Shown here: one piece after another, positions 1 through 10,496 of the stretch | Numbering within the stretch: the first letter of the stretch is position 1 | How the letters are laid out: each line of letters starts with the position of its first letter | From: Echinostoma caproni | Lineage: Eukaryota; Platyhelminthes; Trematoda; Plagiorchiida; Echinostomatidae | DNA: 26,226 nucleotides | Direction: 5' to 3' | Assembly (NCBI GenBank): GCA_900618425.1 | Contig: UZAN01040182.1 | Coordinates: 61,644-87,869, forward strand | Program-made: the position numbers and the translations under genes | The notes under the pieces: model-generated | The model's input: only the letters and a program-made list of their open reading frames with translations | Database searches by the model: none | Told to the model about the DNA's origin: nothing

Positions 1-299
1 CTGGGTTAACATTATTTTTCAACAAAAACATTACATTACTATTTTACGTTCATGGGCTAACTGTGATCTTGTGAGTCGTGTTCCGAACCAAAGTGTACAC
101 ACCATTTGGGATTTCAAAAGCGAAGCTTTTGTTAGTTTTCCCCATTATAAAAATTTCAATTTCAATTTGGACTCACACGGGGAAGAGGAATCAATCAATA
201 CGAAGACCAAAGGTCACCGATATGAACCGGATTGGACATTGGGATAGGGAACGGAATCACTGCAGGGTGGGGAAGGAAAGAGGGAGGAGGACAGTGACA
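1..299. other. Unassigned flank left of the retroelement
   Basis: No gene, RNA or repeat can be supported here. The one longer plus-strand open frame (78-365) has no protein-like pattern and runs on into antisense PLE sequence. The purine-rich part at about 262-297 may be the decayed 3' end of the adjoining minus-strand retroelement, but nothing marks a boundary. Confidence 0.4.
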
Positions 300-304
300 C
301 ATCT

Positions 305-607
305 ACCAGCGAGCAGCGCGAGGCCAGGCACAAATTCGCTCCGTTCACACAAATCGGGCTTGTAACATCGAATGGCAGCAGCTTCAGCGAACCGTAGTAG
401 ACGGCTACCTTTTTGGAGGATGAAGACATGAAAGGCATCTCTAGGTTTGTCACATTCCTTGCAATCCAACATATGTCGGGCGATTGAACTGAAAGGAAGC
501 TTGAACCCGTTCAATGCCAAATGTTTTGGCAAATGCTCTGCTATCCTGATAGACAATCGTCTCTCAGTTATCTCGACGTACTTGCTACCGCAAGTACACT
601 GAAACAC
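305..607 (-). pseudogene. PLE GIY-YIG endonuclease domain, degenerate
   Basis: About 100 codons encode the nicking endonuclease that PLEs carry after the RT. The frame opens with FQCTCGSKYV, then ITERRLSIRIAEHLP, the linker SIARHMLDCKECDKP and DAFHVFILQKGSRLLRFAE, and ends with IRCYKPDLC. The CxCG pair, the Arg in RLSIR and the Glu in LRFAEAA fit the PLE type of GIY-YIG domain (Arg and metal-binding Glu are known catalytic positions). The YIG box reads YVE, so its glycine is replaced by glutamate. The preceding GIY-equivalent tyrosine is lost in a small deletion and frameshift against the RT part. Homology fades after EFVPGLAL, and the remaining open frame down to 257 is probably read-through. 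Confidence 0.85.
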
Positions 608-925
608 AGGAGGAGGTAACTGAAGAGTAGGGTTTGTCTAGATTGGGTTCAGTGAGCATTAACTTCGTGTCGAGCAGTACTCTAAGGGAGGCAGCGTTAT
701 ACGTACTTTCTATCGCTTGTTCCAACCTGTGCTGTATTTGCCTATCATTTTGATCACCTTCAAACGGTCCAGCGAAGCAAATTATCCTGGCTCTAGAGAA
801 GAAACTGTGCACCAACGATCGTTTGTATTGTATTGGACAGTAACTCCTAAAATTAAGATACTGTCCCGTCCATGTCGGCTTGTGTAATACGGATCTGATG
901 AGAGATCTATCATCTTTTCTTTTCG
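604..925 (-). pseudogene. PLE reverse transcriptase C-terminal fragment
   Basis: The minus-strand translation reads KRKDDRSLIRSVLHKPTWTG and continues through QYLNFRSYCPIQYKRSLV to SRARIIC. This is the segment that follows the RT palm in PLE proteins (HRKPTxTGQYL, then CPxQYKRxL). It then jumps straight to GPFEGD, QIQHRLEQAIESTY, AASLRVLLDTK and the SSC that opens the endonuclease. In intact PLEs about 50-60 residues of thumb region separate SRARxIC from the PFxGD box, so an internal deletion has occurred near 768-775. The neighbouring copy at 1475-2150 still has this stretch. The frame is lost at about 604-608, before the endonuclease. It is nonfunctional: no palm, a deleted thumb and a frameshift. 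Confidence 0.85.
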
Positions 926-940
926 CCTGTCCCCAACACA

Positions 941-1474
941 TGCTCTGATCATGATGCCTCTTCTTGCTCTCGTGAAGATAGTTTTGTATAGCCGATAACG
1001 GTCAGGATATGGTTAAGTTGTCATTCATGCAGCAAAATATCTCATTTGAAAAGAGCTTGCAGAATCGCTGCACGCAGGATTGTTGATGAAAAGGATCCCT
1101 ATCAGAGGCGAATTATTGTATTCATCATACCGAACACGTCTTGTTCAGTTTTGGTAGTTGAATGAAACCGCTGCTAGCATCATTTTGAGTACTACTCACG
1201 GGTGAGTAGTATCAACAGTAAGAGGAAGAAGAAACATCATGCACCCAATTGTGTTGCAATCAATTATTTCTTGGTATTCTCATTAAACATGTAAATGCAT
1301 TCAAATCACGTTTGGCTGAGAAAGTGACGTGTTAGAAAACAAACGGAAACATGCGAGGAATAGAAATCAATTATATGCGGAGGCTATTGTTCACAAAACC
1401 GAACCTGATTGCGCATAGATATAGGGCGCGTAATCACCTTAGAGAGAACTGTCCGAACTATCGAGCAACCCGAG
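941..1474. other. Spacer between the two PLE copies
   Basis: No coding or RNA feature is supported. The region separates two same-strand PLE remnants. It may include unrecognised, decayed PLE sequence, since the first copy stops abruptly near 925 and the tail of the second begins near 1475. The only clear structure is the short palindrome at 1191-1210. Confidence 0.4.
1191..1210. repeat. Short perfect palindrome
   Basis: ACTACTCAC and its exact reverse complement GTGAGTAGT are separated by GG, giving a 9-bp stem (10 with the flanking T-A). It has no adjacent T-tract and no gene next to it, so no regulatory role can be assigned. Confidence 0.6.
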
Positions 1475-2150
1475 GTCGGTCATGAATTCGATCTACTAAT
1501 ACAGATCGTGTTTGTTACGTCCACTGGAAGCCGCCTCAATGAACAACAGTAAACGGTTATCTCTCCTTTGGATCAAGATACGAAAGGCATTTCTAAGTTT
1601 CTCACATTTCTAAGAATCCAGAATATGACGAGCTATCTAACTGGTTGCGAGCTTGGATCCGTTAGAAACCCGATTCCGTGGTACATGCTCTGATATGTTG
1701 GCAATACCGCGAGCATATTCAAAAAGGTAAGTACAAGAGAGAGACTGTTGTTTTCTAAATTGAATTTAGCTTTGTGTGATGCTATGAAAGAGAAAACATT
1801 GAAGTCTCTTGAGGGTGCCTTCTTTAACGTACTTTTACCCGTCTATCAGTGTGATCATATGTGGAAGACGTATCAACAAAATTACCTTTCTTTGAATCGG
1901 TGTCACTATGTTGGCTTTTATCCAGTGGCCCTCCATATTTTGCAATACAAATTCTTGGATATCAATTTTCGTTCAATACCGTTGATATGAATCAAAAATC
2001 CAACTCTAATATTCCACTGAAGGAGATTATCCTGACTCGAGAGAACCAACGGTGCACCAGCGACCGTTTGTTTTGTATTATGAAATTAAGATGCTGCCCT
2101 GTCTAAGTGGACTTGTCCGATACAGATCTGACCAGATTTCTGTTTCCTTT
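1475..2150 (-). mobile_element. Penelope-like retroelement fragment, copy 2
   Basis: This is an older relic of the same element family, recognisable by base-level alignment to copy 1. Bases 1475-1735 match the endonuclease part (about 318-560), including the stretch around 1580-1620 that parallels 430-475. Bases 2030-2145 match the RT part (about 788-905). Stops and indels fall in every frame. Between these blocks, about 1858-2025 has no counterpart in copy 1. Its minus-strand translation contains a TVLNEN-stop-YPR pattern followed by CIAKYGG, as expected for the PLE thumb motif (NGYP then FIxKY). So copy 2 keeps the region deleted from copy 1. The part matching 560-630 of copy 1 is mostly lost. 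Confidence 0.75.
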
Positions 2151-4020
2151 CAGTAAATTCACAACTTGGAATTTGAATGAAGATTCAGATTCGTGGTCAG
2201 CCGTAAATTCAATGTTGTAATGTAACTGATTGAGATTTTAAAAGAATAATTTGTGTCATTTTATACAAAAAATAATTCATCTATATAGCGATCGTATACG
2301 TGCGTATTCTCCACCTGTCTCATGAAGATCTCAGCTCAGACCGATCCAGATGAGCTTCTTATTGCATGATCTTCAAATGTGTCCGCCAGCAAAACCAAAT
2401 TTGTAGCTAGTGTCAAGCTGCCTCGGTAGATTTGACTTGGCCTTCTTGCAGTGATTACGCTTTGTATTGCTATATCCTCTGGCCTCCGCATAAAGTTGAT
2501 TCCTGCTCCCCGTGTATTTTCGTTTGTCTCCCAACACATTACCTTTTCAGCCAAACGGGATTTGAATGTGTGAACACAGTTGATAAGAATACCACGAAAT
2601 AGTTGAGTTCAACACATCCTGTAACCATGATCCTTCTTCTTGATCATAAGAAAACTTCATTTAATTTAGCCAAGTTCAGTGAGATTGTTTTGGTATAATT
2701 GTGATAAATGGGTGTATTCACAATTCAAATTTTCATCTTTTCGTGTTAACTAAAGACTTGCGTCTTACCCTGCGTTCAATCTCTGGAGCTCAGTCAAAAT
2801 CAGAACTCTCCCAGCTACCATCTTCAAGATAATCAGATAGGCTGGTTACCTAGTTAATTCGTACTCGCCTATGTATATAGATCTTAGTCATGTTGCCTCA
2901 CTGGTATTTGTGCAAGCGGTTTTCTCTCTCCTCCTCTGACCAGGAAACTTTGACAGCGTGGATCAATCATCGCTGTGCGCATATCAGAATCCCTACATGA
3001 GACGGATGCTATTCGTCTCTGTGGTGGCTAACATTCAAAACCGGACTGCTCTCACAGAGTTTAGTGAGAGTTACTGAAGGCTTGTGAATGTCAAAAGCAT
3101 GTTGACGAAGTGATCTGTTTCTAACAAATGAGCAACAATTCAGCTTGGCACGTGTTCCACTCCCACTGTGCATGAGTCAACATGAACTATTCCATGATGC
3201 GTTGTGACAACTACCTTGTCACGCAACCTACCTGTCACATGGAAAATGCCCAAGCAGCTTGTTATTACTGTGACATTATGCTGGGTGAAGAGCACACACA
3301 ACTTAGCGTGGTGGCATCCAAAGTGCATTCCTAATGTAACGGATAAAAGTAAAAGGACATTGTCACCAATGGCATCTTATTTGAAAGAAAGTTTTACAAT
3401 GATAGGTTTCCTTTGGGTTCGCAGAATGTTTGTTGGCTTATTTTGTTGGGTAAGAATACGGTCAGCGAAGCTGTTCAAAGCCAACTTTTTCACGATGTTG
3501 AATTGTCCGTATCACAGCTTGGGATATATTAGCGCCAATGAAAATGACATGAATCCTACAGCTTCTATTGTACGGATGGTCTCAAAATTGTAGAATATTA
3601 CAATTTTTAATGTAAGCTCTACTTGTATTGATAGAAGAATCTGGAACTAATCTACATGTAGCACAAACCCGGTTAAGTATACTGATAAGGATGTCGAAAA
3701 TGTTACGCGGTTTCAAATAAACATATAGGAGTATGGCATGAAATAATGATTATATCGGCTTGTATCTCGGTTACTCCTTGACCCATCTGATTTCAAGCGG
3801 TTGCCAATCCTCTCCGGCCTCACACTGAACACTTACCGGCTTAAACACGTAGCTCCCATTCACAGTTGTCCGTGCAATTGTGTAGTGCAAATTTCAAGTT
3901 GACCACAAGAGATTCCCAGTAGGATTATTTACTCTCGAGAACAGTTGGAGGCCATCAGATTTCTGGAGGTATTACATTTGTTATTTGTCAGATTTGAAGT
4001 CGTTAAGAGACCTCTTCACA
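2151..4020. other. Unassigned region
   Basis: No confident gene. The longest plus-strand frame (ATG at 3246, running to 3593) has no recognisable domain. A 50-codon ATG frame at 3182-3334 is listed separately as a weak candidate. Overlapping open frames on both strands at 3140-3330 show that this piece is unusually stop-poor, which may be chance or may mark an old coding or element-derived fragment. Confidence 0.35.
3182..3334 (+). CDS. Weak candidate: 50-residue cysteine-containing ORF
   Basis: An ATG-started frame of 50 codons ends in TAA. Four cysteines fall at residues 8, 18, 27 and 30 (the last two form a CYYC pair), followed by an acidic stretch DIMLGEE. I do not recognise a family. 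It has no signal peptide and no membrane segment. No splice site or promoter clearly supports it, and two other frames are open over the same bases, so it may be chance. It could be an exon or an eroded transposable-element fragment. Confidence 0.12.
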   Translation: MNYSMMRCDNYLVTQPTCHMENAQAACYYCDIMLGEEHTQLSVVASKVHS

Positions 4021-4023
4021 CCG

Positions 4024-4188
4024 ATGGTCTTAGGAAAAGGGAATGAGGTCGTTTTGTTCCTCATTTTGTTTGCAGTTTTAATACAGCTGGCGCCACGGAC
4101 CTGTGGCAACCCCTATGTGCACTTTGTTCCCTCAGGCCACTCAAATCCTATTATTGAACTGATCGGGTACAGGACAGAGGTTTGCTAG
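4024..4188 (+). CDS. Candidate small secreted peptide, 54 residues
   Basis: An ATG frame encodes 54 residues ending in TAG. Residues 1-8 carry a lysine, 9-20 form a hydrophobic core (VVLFLILFAVLI), and QLAPRTCG follows, with a plausible signal peptidase site after Gly28 (Thr at -3, Gly at -1). The mature part would be about 26 residues starting NPYVHFVPSGHSNP. This layout is what a secreted peptide or the first exon of a secreted protein looks like. A GT follows ACAGAG at 4177, so the frame could also splice there and continue. The stretch at 4510-4710 repeats both the core pattern and the GHSNP motif, which argues against pure chance. No known family is recognised. Function is unknown. Confidence 0.3.
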   Translation: MVLGKGNEVVLFLILFAVLIQLAPRTCGNPYVHFVPSGHSNPIIELIGYRTEVC

Positions 4189-4509
4189 CTTGAGATTGGG
4201 TCAAGTGGCCAGGAATTCCGAACACTTGAAACAAGAGCGCACAATCTGATACACACACTCGTAATCATACGGGTCAGGATTACAAACATTCCACCATTCA
4301 GCTTTAAGGTAACTTCGTAGAATCTCAACTGTTTACAGTTCAAAATAGTATCTTATAAATTGCTCTGGGGACAGAAAGCACAGGCTGGTCTAAAGATGTT
4401 CCCGTTGATACAAATGGATTTGGGATGGCAAAATAAAATCGCTTTGAATGCACTTCGTGCAAGCTGTTCGAACGTCTCTATCTAGTAAACCAACTGGATT
4501 GCCGAACGA

Positions 4510-4710
4510 ATGTGAAACACTCCCTTGATCAAGTATCTATCATTGATTCTAGAATGCGTTGTAATTCAATTGGAACCAGTCATCTCAATTCGCGTATATT
4601 GTACAAAACATCCCATTGTGACTTATCATGGGAACTGCTCAAAGTCCATTTACCTCCTGGACACAGCAATCCACATAACGTTACATCTCTGTGGGTGCTC
4701 TGTGGTTTGA
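4510..4710 (+). pseudogene. Degenerate relative of the 4024-4188 ORF
   Basis: This stretch has two parts in different frames that parallel the upstream ORF in order. The frame at 4525-4578 reads LSLILECVVIQLEP, matching LFLILFAVLIQLAP at 9 of 14 positions. The IQLxP codons differ by synonymous changes (4564-4578 against 4081-4095). The next frame contains KVHLPPGHSNP at about 4641-4673, against YVHFVPSGHSNP. The shared serine is encoded by AGC here and TCA there. The ATG at 4510 is followed at once by TGA, and a frame change separates the two parts, so this reads as a broken copy. The match was found by eye and covers short stretches only. Confidence 0.25.
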
Positions 4711-7700
4711 TCGCGGGATTCGATCAAGGGGCTAGATGGGTGCCTGTGTTTTCGAAATGGTCAATAGTTCAGCGATCTACCACAACACAGGGATTGCTGA
4801 GCCTGAGACCGCATTTGTAAATGAAAACGTCAGAGGAACCGAATGGAGAACACTGATTAACGTAGTCTGTGTGAGGGATTTCTTAATCACGCACAACGAT
4901 ACTCTAAAAGCATACAAATTTACATTTTTACAAGAGCCAAAATATGTATCTTCAAATAACTTGCGGCTGGAGAGAAACGGAATTGAAAAAATAATACCGC
5001 AATAACCGACATCAACGTTATTTCAACAAAATCACATTTGGGAGGCACAACAAAATGATATTTCCCGCGTGTTTCATTATTTTAGTCTGATTTGTTGTTA
5101 GCCATCTCTAAAGATGGATTGTGACAAGTTCGCCACCTGTATGGTCGAATTGAAGCCCCTCTTATTTCTGTAGATAAATATATCCCCGATTATCTCCAGT
5201 TGGCTAACTTCTTTGTCATATAGGATTTGCCAAACTCTTTATGGAGACCTGATTGTTGAAACGTTAACTTATGATTTGTTTCATCACAATTTTTGGAACC
5301 CACTATTCCATTATGTTATTTTCATAAGTATTTGAAAATCCGTGTTTATATCGGATTTAAAAAGATATACCTACCCTCTCCTCCCCACGTTTGAATAAAT
5401 CTATAGTGTAGGGGTCATACCGCGTTTTGCATTGAAGAGTGGCCCGATTAAGATCGGTTTGACATCCGGATTCCAATGGCGACTGCTGAGTATGCCACTA
5501 ATTTTCATGCAAAGCGTAAAATCATACAACCTCAATGGTTTGTCCATTTTCCTCGACCCTAGCAACCGCATTTTCGTCTATTTATTTGACAGATACACAG
5601 ACAGACGCGTGTCTGCAACGCGAATGGCAATGACCGCATCTGGCTGACCGGTTCGAGAAAAGCAGCATGAAACACAGGCACCCACGCATGTAGACACGCA
5701 CGCTGGTATACACACATACACACAACCGTACAGTGTGAACAGTGTTGGAAACCGGGACATACACGACTCAGTGGCATACCAACGGACCTGATGGGATCCG
5801 ATTTCCATCTCTTGATTGCAAAACACATCACTGATGTCGTTTCGTATTTCCGCGCATTGCCTCGTACACCAATAGTGATTTGATGCACAGGTGTATTTGC
5901 ACACCCCATGATAGTTAGCTAGTTGGATCGCTACCCTGGGGACAAATTCAGCGAAATAGCTGTATTTTGTTGACACTTTATTCCGAAGGAAAAATCTAAA
6001 AGGAATATCAACCGTCAATCGTGGGCGGCAAATTTCGACCTCAAACCCGCCAGTGGTGAATAAAAATTGTAGAAAGCAGATAATACACAGTACATATCTG
6101 AGAAGTTGTTTATACGCATTTCAATTCACCCATCACTGTTTTCATATATTTTCGAGCAGTGGTTTTTAGGATCTATTGGTCATCAGTCTCAGATCTCATC
6201 GATCCTGGTTTTATTGCCTCAGTGCTTTTTTCTGTTCATCCTTGACGGACGACAACCATCTTCCTGGATAACATAAATATTCTGTATGGAGCAATACGTA
6301 CAACGGAGTGAGTGGGAACAGAGGAATTGAAGAATCGAGTTTGTAGAATTTACTGATTATGGATGTACGCTCTCGGATCCGAAATATTGTCTTTGATGTA
6401 CGATCTGATTGTCAGCATGGCTACCCCAAGCGAAATGTGCACGTAAAACTCTCGATAAGGGTGGTTTGTATTTCATAAAATTTCACTGTCAATACAGTGA
6501 TAATATAAAATTGACTTGATAGTTCTGTGATAGTTTATCACTGCATATACCACCCCCCAAAAGCCTACACAAGCAATTTTTCAGGGACGCTGAAAATTTA
6601 GCAGGCACGTCAGTGAGAACCGTTAAGTGATTTGTTTCTACCGACAACGCTGCTTCATTGGTATAAGAACATTAACAAAAAAGATCATATGTGGTGTGTC
6701 CAAATTTGATATACTCCTGACATATTCGGGTCTTTTTGAGTTCTACCGATTCACATGCCTCAGCCGGTGTCACATGAATATCAGCAATTGGCGTTTTCTT
6801 TCTCTCAATTAGAAAACATTTAGCATATGAAAAATAGAACGGAAAATGAAGAGGCTTCATTCAATATTTGACTGGGGTTCGCAAACCTGAAACACAAACT
6901 GATGAGTATTTCTGTCACATCAATTGATTACCGCTCGAACGACAAGTGTTGTGTGTGAACAATGATTAGACAGAAAATTTATAACAAATACCACTCAAGG
7001 TAGTTCTCATCGTATAACGTTGAATCTTTTCATGTGCGTACGAAGGTAACGGTAGTCTGAAAACGCTTTGTGCAGCGAATGTATTGAATCATAATAAAGC
7101 AATTCTGTCAATGGAAAACACAGAACAGTAGCGTCATACGATATCGAAGTAAGCTTCGGTAGTTGAACAGCGTGGTTTACCCGAGGCTCGTTTACATGAG
7201 CAAACATGAATGACCTTGGACACTCCAATTTGCGTTCGATAAAGATCATAGTTGGAATATGCATACCAGTTCAGATTTTCAACCAGGGGATGCTTGCATT
7301 TTCACGAAAAAACCTCAGTGGATGCTTTTCTCAGGCAGGATAATCTGGTAAATGTGTTGTTTATGTTAAAGCTTTCCGTATGTCATACACATGCCTGCAT
7401 ATCTGCGCTGGCACTACACAGGTGACTTTTGAAGTTACATTAAAGAAGCCAAACTGGTGTGGGTAACTTTCACTGTGTATAGTTTATCAATTTGTTTCCC
7501 GGTTTGTAAGTGCTCCCAGAATACAGTACAGTTGCGCATGGTGTATACCCAACATACAAATTACAAGCCAATAATTTCCATGCTCACTTCTCTATATTAT
7601 TTCAATGACTGTCATAATAATTGTGTTGCACAAATTTCATTGTCCCAGTTCTATCAACGACTACCCAGAATCCTCATGTACGTCTTCCCTAATAGCAACC

Positions 7701-10350
7701 GAATTGATTTTTCTTGTGCTGTTTCCACAATATGCAATAACTGAAGAAAATGGTACTATGGATGACTTGTTGAGATTGGATATGGGCATTGCATATCGAG
7801 ATCGCCAAACCACTTGTGTTTCAGGAATTTATGAATTTATGATAAAACCTTTCAGTTCAATGCACGTTTTTAGTTAGCTTTGTCTGCTTATGTCGAGCAG
7901 AAAGCATTAGTCATTTTGTGCTCAATTCCGAGCCTCATTTTTCATTCACATGAACTGGAGACGGTTAGAAGTTAGGCTGACAGGTTCCTTTTGGGTTGTC
8001 TATTTTTTCTCGTTTTAGAAACCTCACCGAAGAATAAGCAACCCCAGGATTTTCTAAAAGGCACCAACCAGTGTCAGAGAAAAGCTGTTTTCCCCTAGTG
8101 AGCATACGGATACATACTCACTGCTTTATGGAGACTAACCGTGAATATGTGATAAATTACATTGCCCCGAAGTTTGTCTGGGTTTTCAGTTTGAAGCATT
8201 TCAGTTGCGAGGATAGGAATTATGCTGTTTTCAAACACCACGCAAGTTTGGATGATATATTTGATTGAGATCAGTTTGCAGGATGCTCCGGTAGCGGTTG
8301 TTTTATTTCACACATAAAGAACGACATGAACTAGGAGGGCTGACACAAGTTCAGTTATCGCACACGAAAAGTTGATTGAGCTGGCCCAACTCAAGCAGCT
8401 CAACTAGTAAGCTTGTAGATTGCTGAATTCTGTTATTCATCGCGGATTTTCAATTGAGGCAGTTCATCATTGATTGTTATGTACATTACCTGCCACTTTA
8501 ATGTATTTTTGTCAATCCCAATTACAAGGATTTACTTGAACAGCGGATTGGAACATCACAGAAGAACGATAAACTTGGAGTTCTGATGAATTTGACCAAT
8601 TTTATATAGGTACTCTATTTCGCACGTGATCTCTGATATACAAAGAGTAAACCGTTGTACCATTGACGTGATTTTAAACTATACTGTAAGGAGTCCTCAG
8701 GATCTGGGAATATATTTCAATGAATGCATTCAGTAATATATACTTTTTTTCTGGAGTTCCAACAGGAAACTGAATAAAAACAATAAAACTAGGTTGAATG
8801 ATTGCAGCTTACGATGCTACTGATAATCTGAGAGGACTCACCCAAGTTGCGCTGATGATTTACCCAATTTTTATAATTTTTCATGACACCAGTGTGTGAT
8901 TAACAGCTAACGGGTTGAACCCCATAGTCACGATGAACTGCTATTCAATGGTAACCGTAAAGCTAAGCCCTAGGACTTGGAGTGGCGAACCACATAAGGC
9001 CCCGCTAGGCTACAAAACATCTGGAAACAAAACTCCCGTCTCAGAGAACCCACCAACACTAACAAAACGAATATAAGTTCCGCCCACGGCAATAAGGAAT
9101 AATACACAGGTATTGACCAAACTAGTGCAACATCCTGATTTTCATCACATCTGTTCCTCTCAATGCTTCGTTTTTCCAGGCTCATTCATGGGATTTAATA
9201 GGATATTGCCCCATATCACACGCAACACATCTGATATAATACTCACTTATATCATTGTTTCTATTAGCCGCATGCCATTACAATGTACGATTTCGCGATT
9301 TTGCCGACTTTTGCTGGTGCATCAGTTGTGAACTAACGAAGTCACCGAAGAAAATGTAACTGGAATTTATTTATTGAAATAACACCTACACGTCTTACGG
9401 GTGTTGTACTTTCATCTCGTCCATGTTCCATTCGCCCTTCCCCATTTTTAAGCACTGCAGGCAGTAGCTTTACCATGGAATCCACCAAGTTGACTGACAA
9501 GCAGAATTTACCAGTTTCCTCTAATACATCCATTGATGATCAATGCCAAGACATCTGACTTATTCCTGTTTCTGATACATGGAAGCTTCTTCGATTAAAT
9601 TAAAATCCCACTTACTGCGTCGTATTAGAATGAAATTTGATATTAAACTTGACCAATCTGGAGACTGCATAAATGTGAAAAAATAATGTTGAATTAGTTC
9701 TAACCCTCTTTTATTACCAACCCCAAGGGAGAAGATATACCAAACTTCATCTGTGAAAAACGTGACTTCCGCGAATGCATTTAAAAAGTACAGTTAACGA
9801 AAACCTCCCTTATTAGTACAAAACATTTTGCGATATCCAGCTTGGTGTTCAAAATAACAAGGCGCTTAGTATTTACTTCCATCCTAACTCGTCAGTTGGG
9901 ATGAGTATTCACTGCTTTTGGCAGATTAAAAGAAATTCATTAGAAAACTAGCTCAGTAGATCAGCTTTCACTATATGCTGAAATACCGTTTGGCCACCAG
10001 TGAAATAAACCCATTGCCAAATGTACAGGCGACGCTATTTGAATTTGTTGTTAAAATCAATACGAGCTTTGTTTTGTTGGGCGTTCAATAACGGCTTCAT
10101 ATCACGTGGACACAGCTGCACTTTAAGAAGAGGCATCATTTTCCAAACGAAAGCTTGAGAGAGAAAAGGACTAATCAGCCCAGGACTATCCTCCACATGG
10201 GTTGTATGTAACCCTTCTCCGCTGTCATCTTGCTTTGATCTGATCGGTTTTCTTCCTCTCGGTTTATGTCTTCATGGAGAAATTTCGTTGAATATACAAC
10301 AAATTGAACTTATGTTGACATCGAAGCATTTCCATACGACATCATCGGAT
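4711..10350. other. Long region without an identified gene
   Basis: No gene is supported over about 5.6 kb. It contains a CA-rich imperfect simple repeat (5590-5726) and scattered short open frames. The frame at 5432-5647 and one near 7680-7730 contain a P-x-S-N-R-I pattern that loosely recalls the 4024 ORF; these are treated only in the findings. No RT, transposase, tRNA or polyadenylation landmark tied to a gene was recognised. Confidence 0.35.
5590..5726. repeat. Imperfect CA-rich simple repeat
   Basis: The region is rich in interrupted CA and ACACGC units (for example at 5590-5612 and 5680-5726). It produces cysteine- and valine-rich minus-strand open frames at 5559-6018 that are artefacts of the repeat. 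Confidence 0.6.
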
Positions 10351-10352
10351 TT

Positions 10353-10496
10353 ATGCGTCTCTCGATTAAGTTGCCTCTAGGCTTCCCTTATATGCCAAAC
10401 TCGTTCGAATTTGTCAACCGGTTTGGGTATAGTAACACAAATAAACGCTTATTCAACGAGCTGCACACCTCAAGGTCAACTTTGGAAAATCAACTT
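10353..10496 (+). CDS. Candidate exon, 48 codons, lineage-specific family
   Basis: An ATG-started frame opens MRLSIKLPLGFPYMPNS and continues FEFVNRFGYSNTNKRLF. It runs 48 codons to a good donor-like site (CTT then GTATGT at 10497). Without splicing it continues to 10586 into low-quality sequence. I see no domain and cannot name it. Support comes from two internal relatives. The stretch at 12330-12371 matches the first 13 codons at 8 of 13 residues, with many third-position and synonymous differences. The stretch at 11428-11450 matches 10407-10429 at 19 of 23 bases. GYSN here can be aligned with GHSN in the 4024 ORF. It may be part of a multi-exon gene or a relic. Confidence 0.25.

Larger units (their letters stand above)
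300..940 (-). mobile_element. Penelope-like retroelement fragment, copy 1
   Basis: This is a 5'-truncated, frameshifted Penelope-like element on the minus strand. It keeps the end of the reverse transcriptase (923 down to about 606) and the C-terminal GIY-YIG endonuclease (607 down to about 305). The catalytic RT palm with its YADD box, which should lie upstream (above 925), is missing, so the copy is dead. 5' truncation is usual when target-primed reverse transcription stops early. A second copy in the same orientation begins about 535 bases further right. Family membership rests on recognised PLE motifs. The left boundary, after the protein homology ends near 305, is uncertain. Confidence 0.85.

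Noticed and set aside
890..915. CTGATGAG within the PLE RT region, plus strand
   Set aside because: No GAAA box and no stem II follow it, and it lies antisense within PLE coding sequence.
3246..3593. 115-codon ATG frame, among the longest in the window
   Set aside because: No recognisable motif, composition typical of noncoding sequence (many W, C, M and K in no order), and no promoter or splice context.
5559..6018. Cysteine-rich minus-strand open frames (CVYVC, CVSTCVGAC)
   Set aside because: They arise from translating an imperfect CA-rich simple repeat; no domain pattern or splice support.
6909..6935. CTGATGAG on the plus strand as a hammerhead core
   Set aside because: No paired stem II and no GAAA follow.
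7979..8020. Short ATG frame with a hydrophobic end (GSFWVVYFFSF) as another secreted-peptide copy
   Set aside because: The hydrophobic part is at the C-terminal end and no family motif follows; similarity to the 12330 exon is only at base level over a few bases.
8846..8875. CADD reading as a possible RT catalytic box
   Set aside because: It has no surrounding RT motifs and the frame stops shortly after.
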